A stretch of DNA of 64,000 bases from Pseudomonadota bacterium. Lineage in GTDB: Bacteria > Pseudomonadota > Gammaproteobacteria > Steroidobacterales > Steroidobacteraceae. Of the stretch, positions 31,148 to 39,275 are shown in pieces; within the stretch, counting starts at the first letter, position 1, and every line of letters begins with the position of its first letter. Location: positions 1-64,000 of the forward strand of contig JADJOO010000005.1 in NCBI GenBank assembly GCA_016713725.1. Reading direction: 5' to 3'. Both the position numbers and the translations under genes were made by a program. The notes under the pieces are model-generated. The model had not been told where the DNA came from and ran no database searches. It saw only the letters and a list, made by a program, of their open reading frames with translations.

Positions 31148-32377
31148 ATGAAGAACGAGCGGCGTGCGCTGCTGCGCAACGCGGATTTCACGCGCTACAT
31201 CCTCGCGCGCTTCCTGGGCTCGCTGGCCGTGCAGATGCAGACAGTGGCCGTCGGCTGGCAGGTGTACGAAGTCACGCGCAGCCCGCTCGATCTGGGCCTG
31301 ATCGGACTGTCGCAGTTCCTGCCGTTCGTGCTGCTGATCCTGCCGGCAGGCCACTTCGCGGACACTCGCGACCGCCGTCGCATCATCGCCGGCTGTTACG
31401 TGCTGCTGCTGCTCTGCGCGCTGCTGCTGCTCGCATTCTCATGGCATGGCCTGCGCACCGCATGGCCCGTGTTCGGGATCATGACGTTGTTCGGCGTCGC
31501 CCGTGCCTTCGCGATGCCGGCGAGCCAGGCCCTGCTCCCGAACCTGGTGGAGCGTGAACATTTCGGCGCGGCGGTCGCCTTCAACTCCTCGCTGTGGCAG
31601 GTCTCGACGATCGCGGGTCCCGCGCTCGGCGGCCTGCTGTATCTCGCGGGCGCCACGACCGTCTACGCAACCGTAGCGACCCTGCTCGCCGTGTCGCTGC
31701 TGATGCTCGCAACGTTGCGCCGGGGCGGCGAAGCGAGCGCGGCCGCCAGCACGGCGCCGCTCGATCGTCATGCGCTGCTCGAAGGGCTGCGGTTCGTTCG
31801 CGGCCGGCGTCCCGTGCTGGGAGCGATTTCTCTCGACCTGTTTGCGGTTTTGTTCGGTGGTGCGACTGCGCTGTTGCCGGTGTATGCCGCCGACGTGCTG
31901 CACGTCGGGCCGAGCGGGCTCGGCTGGCTGCGTGCAGCACCAGGCGTGGGAGCCGCGTTGACCGGTGTCGTGCTCGGCGTGCTGCCCGTGACCCGGCGTG
32001 TCGGCCCCTGGATGTTCGGCGGCGTGATCGTCTTCGGGTTGGCAACGCTCGTGTTTGGCGTATCGACCAGCTTCTGGATTTCGCTTGGCGCACTCACCGT
32101 GCTGGGCGCCGGCGACATGGTGAGTGTCTACATCCGCCACTTGCTCGTGCAGCTCCAGACTCCAGACGACATCCGGGGTCGCGTCAGCGCAGTGAACTCG
32201 GTGTTCATCGGCGCATCGAACGAACTTGGTGAATTCGAGTCCGGGTTCGTCGCCGCGTGGGTCGGCGCGATACCGGCGGTGGTCATCGGCGGCGGCGCGA
32301 CGTTGTTCGTTGCGCTCGCGTGGACGCGCCTGTTCCCCGAGTTGTGGCGCATGGACCGGTTCCCCGACAGGGAGTGA
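31148..32377 (+). CDS. MFS transporter, enterobactin-exporter (EntS)-like
   Basis: Intact 409-residue major-facilitator protein with about 12 helices. Start MKNERRALLRNADFTRYILA; helix 1 GSLAVQMQTVAVGWQVYEVT; the loop 2-3 motif is degenerate (PAGHFADTRDRRRIIAG, A-D-x-x-D-R-R). FGVARAFAMPASQALLPNLV and NSSLWQVSTIAGPALGGLLY are typical of the MFS_3/EntS group, exporters of siderophores or drugs. No siderophore genes are nearby, so the substrate is unassigned. Upstream ATGs in frame exist, but the conserved N-terminus begins here. The LexA box of the next gene begins 3 bp after its stop. Confidence 0.85.
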   Translation: MKNERRALLRNADFTRYILARFLGSLAVQMQTVAVGWQVYEVTRSPLDLGLIGLSQFLPFVLLILPAGHFADTRDRRRIIAGCYVLLLLCALLLLAFSWHGLRTAWPVFGIMTLFGVARAFAMPASQALLPNLVEREHFGAAVAFNSSLWQVSTIAGPALGGLLYLAGATTVYATVATLLAVSLLMLATLRRGGEASAAASTAPLDRHALLEGLRFVRGRRPVLGAISLDLFAVLFGGATALLPVYAADVLHVGPSGLGWLRAAPGVGAALTGVVLGVLPVTRRVGPWMFGGVIVFGLATLVFGVSTSFWISLGALTVLGAGDMVSVYIRHLLVQLQTPDDIRGRVSAVNSVFIGASNELGEFESGFVAAWVGAIPAVVIGGGATLFVALAWTRLFPELWRMDRFPDRE

Positions 32378-32380
32378 CAA

Positions 32381-32396
32381 CTGTATATGCATACAG
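32381..32396. promoter_or_regulatory. LexA (SOS) box upstream of the PA0069-type gene
   Basis: CTGTATATGCATACAG is a perfect 16-bp CTG-N10-CAG operator with the alternating AT core of gammaproteobacterial LexA boxes, and it is also flanked by A and TA as in the E. coli consensus. It lies 12 bp upstream of the radical SAM start codon, so LexA would cover the promoter. In Pseudomonas aeruginosa the orthologue PA0069 is reported in the LexA regulon, which supports the assignment. It also implies that this genome encodes a LexA of the enterobacterial/pseudomonad specificity. Confidence 0.85.
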
Positions 32397-32408
32397 TAGT
32401 CTCGGCGC

Positions 32409-33498
32409 ATGCGGCGGGCGGACAGACAGCAGGTGGAGAAAGGCCGCGGTGCGGTAACGAACCCTGCCGGGCGCTTCGAATCAACCACGCTTACGGCGGC
32501 GGATGACGGCTGGCGCAGCCTGGACGAGCCGCTGAAAAACCCGGCGACGACGCTGACGCCCGAGTTTCCGCGGCACGCAATCACCACCAATCGTTCGCCG
32601 GACGTCCCCTTCGACCAGTCGCTCAACCCGTACCAGGGGTGTGAGCACGGCTGCATCTACTGTTTTGCACGACCCGCGCACGCGTACCTCAATCTCAGTC
32701 CCGGGCTCGACTTCGAGACGCGCATCTTCCATAAGCCCGGTCTTGCAGCGCTGTTGCAGAAAGAGATTTCGTCGCCTCGTTACGTCTGCAAAGTGCTGCA
32801 CATCGGCGGCAACACCGATCCCTACCAGCCCGCCGAGCGCCAGCTGCGTTCTACCCGCGCGGTACTCGAGTTGCTGCTCGAAAGGCGGCATCCGCTGTCG
32901 ATCATCACCAAGGGCGCCCTGATCCTGCGCGATCTCGATCTGCTGCGCGCACTGGCCGAGCGCCAGCTCGTTTCGGTCTTCATCAGCATCACGAGCCTCG
33001 ACGACAAACTGAAACGGACGCTGGAACCTCGTGCCGCATCGCCGCAGGCGCGATTGCGTGTCGTGCGGGATCTCACGTCGGCCGGCGTACCCGTCGGCGT
33101 GATGATGGCCCCCGTGATTCCGGCCCTGACGGACCACGAGATCGAGCGCGTGCTCGAGGCCGCGGCCGCGGCAGGGGCCAGGCGCGCGGCGTTCCTGCTG
33201 TTGCGGCTGCCCTTCGAGGTCGCGTCACTGTTCGAGAATTGGCTGCGCGAGCACTACCGAGCGCGCGGAACGCGTGCTGAATCACGTGCGCGACATGCGT
33301 GGCGGCCGTCTCAACGATCCCCGTTTCGGTCATCGCATGCGTGGCGAAGGCGCCTACGCGGCGATGGTCGCGGCCCGGTTTGCGCGAGCCTGCCGGCGCC
33401 TCGGGCTCAATCAGGAAGCCGCGCCGGAACTCGATGCGCAGCAGTTCGAGCGCGAACCCGACGCCCCGCAACAAGGGGGATTGTTCGACTGGCGTTGA
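32409..33498 (+). CDS. PA0069-family radical SAM protein (one frameshift), SOS-regulated
   Basis: About 362 residues. The radical SAM cluster motif is NPYQGCEHGCIYCFARPAHA (C-x3-C-x2-C), preceded by ITTNRSPDVPFDQSLNPYQG. Later parts are KVLHIGGNTDPYQPAERQLR, LSIITKGALILRDLDLLRAL, SVFISITSLDDKLKRTLEPR and VPVGVMMAPVIPALTDHE. One base change near 33265 switches frame to LNHVRDMRGGRLNDPRFGHR, and it ends QQGGLFDWR. This is the PA0069/SplB-related group, some members of which are suspected of DNA-lesion repair because of SOS control; the reaction is not known. The start ATG 32409 lies just behind the LexA box. Confidence 0.88.
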
Positions 33499-33599
33499 CT
33501 CCGGCCATGCCGATATTTCGGCCGGAATCCTTGACGTATACTCGGACGTCCGCAACTTCGTTGCCGCTGCGCAGGTCGCTCAGCCAAAGGAGGAATGCC

Positions 33600-34406
33600 A
33601 TGACTCACGCAAGGTTCGGTCGCCGTCTCCAGGCGAGCGCCCGCGCGCCGTGGCGCGCCGCAGCGGGAGTGATGGTGCTCGCAGTCGCCGCGGCCGGCTG
33701 CATGACGTCCAAAGTCGACGAGACGCGCCAGATCGCCTCGCCGATCCAGGCCAATGAATCGATCGTCCTGCTGAAGAAGCCGCAACTCGAAGGCGTGGGC
33801 ACCGAGGAAGCATTCCTCGACTGCGTGCAGGAGCGCCTTGGCGGCGAGCTGGTCCATCCGGAGAAGGGTCAAAGCGCGCATTCGGGCAAGACCGCGCGCA
33901 CGGCGTTCAAGATTTATGGCGAGCAGGAATTCACCGACGCGCTGTTTCCATGGTTCGAGCCGAGCACGGCTCCGGCCAATGCGGATGGCTTGCGCGTGCT
34001 GTTGCAGCGGCCTGGCATCACCGAGCGGCTGCAGGAAATCGGTGTCCGTTACGTCGTCTGGGTCGACGGCAACACCCGCAAGACCGATGGCGGCGGCAGC
34101 GTTGCGTGCGCGGTCGGGCCAGGGGGCGGCGGCTGTTTCGGTGTCGGCTGGTGGGAGAAGGAGTCGGGTTATGTCGCGTCCGTCTGGGACATGCAGAACG
34201 CGAGCGAGGTCGGCTCGGTGAGCACCGACGTGACCGGCACTTCCGTGCTGATCGGAGCCATCGCGCCCATCCCGATCATCACTCCGGTGCGCAATACCGC
34301 CTGCAATCGCCTGAGCGAACAACTGCGCGCGTTCCTCGTCGGGGATGACCTGGTGGTGCCCGGGGCGGCCGCTGCCGGGGCGGTCGGCGCCGCGGGTTCG
34401 CGTTGA
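33600..34406 (+). CDS. Predicted lipoprotein, first gene of the VWA/channel cluster
   Basis: Intact 268-residue protein. A basic N-terminus and hydrophobic run end in AVAAAGCMTSK, a lipobox. The body carries LVHPEKGQ, EFTDALFPWFEP, LLQRPGITERLQEIGVRYVV then WVDGNTRKTDGGG, a Gly-rich CAVGPGGGGCFGVGWWEK loop with two Cys, and SASVWDM-like beta-strand repeats. I do not recognise a named family. AAAGGAGG just upstream (33586-33593) is the strongest ribosome site in the window and probably marks the start of the 11-gene operon. The basic residues next to the membrane face and the absence of an Asp at +2 (it is Met) favour outer-membrane sorting. A final Gly/Ala-rich tail is low in complexity. Confidence 0.75.
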   Translation: MTHARFGRRLQASARAPWRAAAGVMVLAVAAAGCMTSKVDETRQIASPIQANESIVLLKKPQLEGVGTEEAFLDCVQERLGGELVHPEKGQSAHSGKTARTAFKIYGEQEFTDALFPWFEPSTAPANADGLRVLLQRPGITERLQEIGVRYVVWVDGNTRKTDGGGSVACAVGPGGGGCFGVGWWEKESGYVASVWDMQNASEVGSVSTDVTGTSVLIGAIAPIPIITPVRNTACNRLSEQLRAFLVGDDLVVPGAAAAGAVGAAGSR

Positions 34407-34498
34407 CGGTTGAACTGCCGGCTTCCGGACGAATCCAAGCACGTAGGACCGGAGCTGCGGGATCGTCCACGCCGGCAACCGTCCAGGGGTTCCAGCGC

Positions 34499-35702
34499 AT
34501 GCACGGCTTTACAGGACTGACTGCGGCAGTGTTCGTGGCTGCGGCTGCGCTCGCCACGAGCGGGTGCCTTACGACCAGTTCCAGTTCGATGCCGAGCGGC
34601 ATGCCGAGTTCGTCGCCCTCGTCACCGTCCTCCTCGGGCAGTTCGTCGCCTTCGAGTCCAAGTTCGGGCGGCGGCACGGGCCAGCAGTCACCCTCATCGT
34701 CGGAGAGTTCCGGCCAGCAATCACCCTCATCGTCGGGGAGCACCGGTCAGCAATCGCCTTCAGGCAGCTCCGGGACTTCCGGCAGCGCAGGTTCGTCTGC
34801 GCCGAGCGGATCCCAGTCTGGCGGATCAACTGCAGGCGGCAGCTCCAGCTCCGGCGGTTCCGGGTCGCCCCCACCGCCGCAGCCACAAGGCTGGCCCACG
34901 CCTCCGTCCACCGGCGGGTCGCAGGGCAGCACGCCCTCGTCGTCCGGATCACCGCCCGGCGACGGGTCCACCGGGGGCACACCCGATGCCCAGGGGCGAT
35001 TCGACACGCAGCGGCGGCCCATCTGGCCCCGTCGACCGGACCGGTTCGGCGGGCACCGGAGGCCCGCCTGGTGCAGCCGACCAACCGGGGTCCACGAGTG
35101 CGGGATCCGCGGGAAGCGCTGGTTCGGCAGGCACCGCTGGCACGTCGGGCTCCGGCGGAGGCAGCGGCAGTGCTCCCGTGACCAACGAAGACAAGCGTGC
35201 GGAGATCGATCGCCGCTTCGACGAAACGTTCGCCGTGTTCGACGCGCGCATGCGCAAGGAACAGGAGACCATCTCGCAGGAACGCTCCGGCCGCGAGGGC
35301 TCGGCGGCTGGCAGCGGAGCCGGGGGCGAGAGTGGCGATGACACCGGGAGTAGCGGCGCCGAGAATGGCGATGGCACGAGGGGTGACGGAACGGGTGGTC
35401 AGGGCAACGGGGATGCCGGCGCGGGCGCCGGTACAGGCGATGACGCAGCAGGCACGGGCAGCGAGGGTGGCCAGGGCGGCGACGTGGCCGCAGGCTCCGG
35501 TACCCAGGGCGGCGGTGGCGGCGTCGGCGGCGGTGCGAAAGGCGGCTCCGGTTCCCGTGACGTACCGGCCGATATTCCCGACGGTCGCGACGACGACATC
35601 GTCGCGCGCCAGTTGCGCGAGGCCGCGATGAAGGAAATGGACCCCGAGCTGCGCGAGCGGCTCTGGGAGGAATACCGCAAGTACAAGCAGAGCACGCAGT
35701 GA
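34499..35702 (+). CDS. Ser/Gly/Pro-rich lipoprotein with tandem repeats (one frameshift)
   Basis: About 400 residues. The signal peptide (FTGLTAAVFVAAAALATSGC) ends in a lipobox. A long low-complexity stretch of Ser, Gly, Pro and Thr follows, including three GQQSPSSS-type units coded by 33-bp DNA repeats at 34679-34764. One shift near 34990 joins it to a second Gly/Ser-rich part. Only two ordered blocks occur: NEDKRAEIDRRFDETFAVFD followed by ARMRKEQET (helical), and the C-terminal DDDIVARQLREAAMKEMDPE then LRERLWEEYRKYKQ. The long disordered tether plus a helical end suggests a surface or peptidoglycan-spanning linker. Its stop overlaps the next start (GTGA, 35699-35702). Confidence 0.7.
34679..34764. 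repeat. 33-bp tandem repeat, about 2.6 copies
   Basis: Units begin at 34679, 34712 and 34745, the third partial. Each codes for G-Q-Q-S-P-S-S/G-S plus a short Ser/Gly/Thr spacer inside the low-complexity lipoprotein. The first two units differ at only a few third-codon and spacer positions, which is a likely site for length variation between strains. Confidence 0.75.
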
Positions 35703-36955
35703 CGTCTTCGATCATTCCCGTTGGGTCCCGCCACGCGAGGCGCGCGTGCTGCGTCGTGCTGGCGCTGGTGTTCGGTGCAGCCGGCTGCGTCGTGCAGGAC
35801 GAGCGCCCGATGGCGCCGGTCGTCGCGCAGAAGGCGACCGCTGAAATCCCGCAGGCCGAACTGCTCGACGTCGGTATACGCATGTTCGACCCGGACATTC
35901 CGCCGGACCCGGTCGAGCAGGAAAAGCGCGGCATCTACCCGGACGTGCGCAAGGCCGAGTCGCGCTACATGCCCGTCCTGCTGCGCGACACGCTCGAAAG
36001 CACCGGTCAGTGGGGGCAGGTACGCGTGCTGCCTGCCGAAAGTTCGGGCAGCGACCTGAACATCGGCGCGCGGATCGTCGAATCCGACGGCAGCGTGCTG
36101 AAGCTCGCGGTTACCGTTACAGATGCCACCGGCCGCACGTGGCTGCGCAAGGACTACGAAGGCCTGGCGGACACGCGCGCCTACAAGGACGTGCCGGTCA
36201 AGCCACGCGACCCGTTCGACAACCTGTACGCGACGATCGCGAACGACGTGCTCGCCGCGCGCTACGAGCTCACCCGCGAGCAGCGCGTGCAGGTGCACCA
36301 GGTAGCCAACCTGCGTTTCGCATCCGAGCTTGCACCGTATGCATTCAATCCCTACCTGGCGCACGACCCGAAGCGCGGCACCTATGCCATCACGCGTCTG
36401 CCGGCGGAGGACGATCCCGTGGTGCAGCGCATGGGCCGCGTGCACGAGCGTGATTACGCGCTGATCGACACGCTCAACGAGCACTACACGAACTTCGGCG
36501 AGACCATCGACGACGCTTACGTCAACTGGCGCAAGTACTCGCACGAAGAGCTCGCGGCCGCAGCCGACGCGAAACGCAAGGCGCTGACCCGCGGCTTGCT
36601 CGGCGCCGCAGCCGTCATCGGCGGCGTCGTGGCGGGACAGAACACGAACAGTAGCGCGGGCTCGGCCGCCGCGACCGCGGCCGTCATCGGCGGCATCTAT
36701 GCGTTCAAGAGCGGCCTCGACATGCGTGCCGAGATCAAGATGCACGACGAATCACTGAAGCAGCTCGGCAGTTCGTTCCAGAACGAAGTCCAGCCGAGCG
36801 TAGTCGACATCGAGGGCCGCACGCTCGAGCTGAAGGGCTCGGCGGAGCAGCAGTACGCGGAATGGCGGCGCCTCCTGCGCGAGCTGTACGAGAACGAGAC
36901 GGGCCTGCCGGCGACGACGGCGGAATCCACGCGACCCGCTGCCGGCAAGCGCTGA
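35699..36955 (+). CDS. Predicted lipoprotein with internal hydrophobic hairpin
   Basis: Intact 418-residue protein. The signal peptide ends VLALVFGAAGCVVQ. The N-terminal domain reads LLDVGIRMFDPDIPPDPVEQ, YPDVRKAESRYMPVLLRDTL, then SDLNIGARIVESDGSVLKLA, resembling the curved alpha/beta folds of small envelope lipoproteins. A central helical part (RVHERDYALIDTLNEHYTNF) is followed by two Gly/Ala-rich hydrophobic segments (GLLGAAAVIGGVVAG and ATAAVIGGIYAF), which could form a membrane hairpin. Start GTG 35699 overlaps the previous stop; the kinase gene starts 10 bp after the end. I cannot name its family. The hairpin is unusual for a lipoprotein and suggests contact with a membrane complex. 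Confidence 0.75.
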   Translation: MTSSIIPVGSRHARRACCVVLALVFGAAGCVVQDERPMAPVVAQKATAEIPQAELLDVGIRMFDPDIPPDPVEQEKRGIYPDVRKAESRYMPVLLRDTLESTGQWGQVRVLPAESSGSDLNIGARIVESDGSVLKLAVTVTDATGRTWLRKDYEGLADTRAYKDVPVKPRDPFDNLYATIANDVLAARYELTREQRVQVHQVANLRFASELAPYAFNPYLAHDPKRGTYAITRLPAEDDPVVQRMGRVHERDYALIDTLNEHYTNFGETIDDAYVNWRKYSHEELAAAADAKRKALTRGLLGAAAVIGGVVAGQNTNSSAGSAAATAAVIGGIYAFKSGLDMRAEIKMHDESLKQLGSSFQNEVQPSVVDIEGRTLELKGSAEQQYAEWRRLLRELYENETGLPATTAESTRPAAGKR

Positions 36956-36965
36956 GTCCAGACCG

Positions 36966-39275
36966 ATGACGAACATGACGGCGCTCGCAGCCGGGCAGGT
37001 CGTGGCTGCGCGATACGAGCTCACGCGGGCGCTCGCTGCCGGGCACGATGGCGCGACCTGGCTCGCTCGGGATACTCATGCCGACCGTGACGTCGTGCTG
37101 CGCTTCCGGGCGGGTGGCGACGAGGCCGGTGAACGCATTCACGCCGTCGTCGAGCACGCGACGCTGCTTGCGCCGATTGCCACGCACGGCACGGGCGACG
37201 AATCGTTCGATGTCTTCGAGTATCTCACGGGCGGCGAGATCGGCCGCCTGCGCGGGCGTCCCTGGACAATGATTGCGCGCCGGCTGCTGCCGGTGATCGA
37301 GGCACTGTCGCAACTGCATGCGGCGGGCTGGGTTCACGGCGACCTCAAATCGGCGAATGTCCTGCTCGACGGCGACGGCCTGCCGCGACTCGTCGACCTC
37401 GGCAGCGCGCGCAGGATCGGTTCGACACAGCCGGCCGGTGCGTCGCCATACTCGACGAGTCCCGAGCGGCTCGACGGCGCCGCTGCCGCCGTGGCGGACG
37501 ACATCTACGCCCTCGGCGTGCTGTTCCACGAACTCGTGAGCGGCCACCCGCCGTTCTACCCTGACGTGACGCCCGCGCGCGTGCATGACGAGATCCCGCC
37601 ACCGGTCGCCGGCAGGCCGGATCCGCCCGAGGCGTTCCGTGCGCTGGTCGCGCGCTGCCTCGCCAAACGACCCGCTGACCGGCCGGTCTCCATGCAAATC
37701 GTGCACGGGGAGCTGCACCTGCTGCTCGAGACGGCGCCGGGTGACACGGCATCAACCGTTGCACCTGGCGTTGCGGCGTGGCAGCCGCGTCCTCCCGCCG
37801 ATGCGCTGCCCGTGCAGCCGCAATGGCACAGCACTCAGGGCGACGCACCCTCGGCCAGGTCGCTGCGCAGCGAAGGCTTCCGCCGCGGCTTGCTGGTCGG
37901 CGCGATGGGGTTGGCGCTTGCGGCGGCCGGCTTCACCTTCTTCGTCCTGCCCGGTCTCGTCGGCTCGCAATCGCCAGCACCGGGACCTCCAGCACCTCCC
38001 GTGGCCGCGGTGCCGGTTGCAAAGCCAATCGCGGATTTCGAGCGCCTCGCGGCATTGAAGCGCAAGGCTGAGGAGCGTCGCGGTCCGTTGCCTGGGCGCC
38101 TGCAGCGACTCGAGCAACGGGACGTTGTCACCTGGGGTGGAACGTCGTACGCACGGGTCCGCAGCGACCTGGCGGCCGGCGATGCGGCAATGGCCGGACG
38201 CGAATTCGAGTCGGCGCTCGCGCATTTCGACACGATGGCGCGCGGACTCGACGAGCTGGAGCAGCGTCTGCCCGCAGTGATTCGCAACAGGTTGGCCGAC
38301 GCGCAGGCCGCGTTCGATGCGGGTCGCGCCACAGAAGCACTGGAAAAATACGCGGCGGCGCTGCAGGTTGCGCCCGACGATGCCGCTGCCCGCAGCGGCA
38401 TCGCACGCTCGCGCGTGCTCGACGAAGTGGTGCGCGAAACGGCGATCGGCGCGCGTGCCGAGCAGGCGGGCGATGCCAGTGCCGCCATCGCGGCGTACCA
38501 GCGTGCGCTGCAGCTCGATCCGGCGACGACCGTGGCGCGCGCAGGCATCGCACGACTCGGCGCACGCGAGGCCGACGACGCCTACGCCACGGCGATGGCG
38601 CAGGCCATGGCCGCGTTGGCGCGTCGCGACTACGCCAAGGCGCTGAGCGCGTTCGAACAGGCGGGACGCATCCGACCCGGCACGCCGGAAGTCCTCGATG
38701 GCCTGCAGCAGATCCGCCGCGCCACCGAAACGAAGTCACTGACCGCCATCGTCGAACGCGCCGCCGCTGCCGAGCGCGCGGAGCAATGGTCGCAAGCGCT
38801 TGCGTTGTATGGCGAAGCGCTCAAGGCCGAGCCGGCGCTGCGGCCCGCGCAGGAAGGGGTCGAGCGTGCGGAACCGCGCGCGATGATCGATGCCGAGCTG
38901 CAGTCGTTCATCGACAAGCCCGAACGGCTCTACAGTCCTTCCGGCCGGGACATCGCGCGCAACGTGCTCGAGCGCGCGGCCCGTGTGTCGACGCCGGGCG
39001 CGCGCCTGCAGGCCCAGCAGGCGCAGCTGGCCGAGCAGTTGCGGCAAGCCGAGACGCCGGTCAAGGTGGCGCTGGCGTCCGACAATGCGACGGACGTGCA
39101 GATCTACCGGATTGGTAAGCTTGGGCTCTTCGAACACCGGGACCTCGAACTGATGCCGGGCCGCTATACCGTAGTGGGCACACGCCAGGGCTATCGCGAC
39201 GTGCGCAAGGAACTGAACCTGGTGCCGGGTGCGCAACCGTCGACGCTCGTCGTCCGCTGCGAGGAGCCGATTTGA
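36966..39275 (+). CDS. Membrane Ser/Thr protein kinase-like protein with TPRs
   Basis: Intact 769-residue protein. A cytoplasmic kinase domain (about 15-260) has HGDLKSANVLLDGDGLPRLV, keeping the catalytic Asp and Asn but with HGD for HRD, and DLG for DFG. The beta3 strand reads DVVLRFRAG, so the ATP-contact Lys appears to be Arg, and the glycine loop is poor (AAGHDGATWLA). Catalysis is therefore doubtful. A helix follows near 318-340 (LLVGAMGLALAAAGFTFFVL), then periplasmic TPR-like repeats (ADAQAAFDAGRATEALEKYA; ASAAIAAYQRALQLDPATTV) and a PEGA-like end (LGLFEHRDLELMPGRYTVVG). Its TGA overlaps the next TTG start (39272-39275). Confidence 0.85.
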   Translation: MTNMTALAAGQVVAARYELTRALAAGHDGATWLARDTHADRDVVLRFRAGGDEAGERIHAVVEHATLLAPIATHGTGDESFDVFEYLTGGEIGRLRGRPWTMIARRLLPVIEALSQLHAAGWVHGDLKSANVLLDGDGLPRLVDLGSARRIGSTQPAGASPYSTSPERLDGAAAAVADDIYALGVLFHELVSGHPPFYPDVTPARVHDEIPPPVAGRPDPPEAFRALVARCLAKRPADRPVSMQIVHGELHLLLETAPGDTASTVAPGVAAWQPRPPADALPVQPQWHSTQGDAPSARSLRSEGFRRGLLVGAMGLALAAAGFTFFVLPGLVGSQSPAPGPPAPPVAAVPVAKPIADFERLAALKRKAEERRGPLPGRLQRLEQRDVVTWGGTSYARVRSDLAAGDAAMAGREFESALAHFDTMARGLDELEQRLPAVIRNRLADAQAAFDAGRATEALEKYAAALQVAPDDAAARSGIARSRVLDEVVRETAIGARAEQAGDASAAIAAYQRALQLDPATTVARAGIARLGAREADDAYATAMAQAMAALARRDYAKALSAFEQAGRIRPGTPEVLDGLQQIRRATETKSLTAIVERAAAAERAEQWSQALALYGEALKAEPALRPAQEGVERAEPRAMIDAELQSFIDKPERLYSPSGRDIARNVLERAARVSTPGARLQAQQAQLAEQLRQAETPVKVALASDNATDVQIYRIGKLGLFEHRDLELMPGRYTVVGTRQGYRDVRKELNLVPGAQPSTLVVRCEEPI

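Noticed and set aside
34679..34764. CRISPR-like repeats
   Set aside because: Repeats are directly adjacent, have no spacers and encode an in-frame Ser/Gln/Pro peptide.
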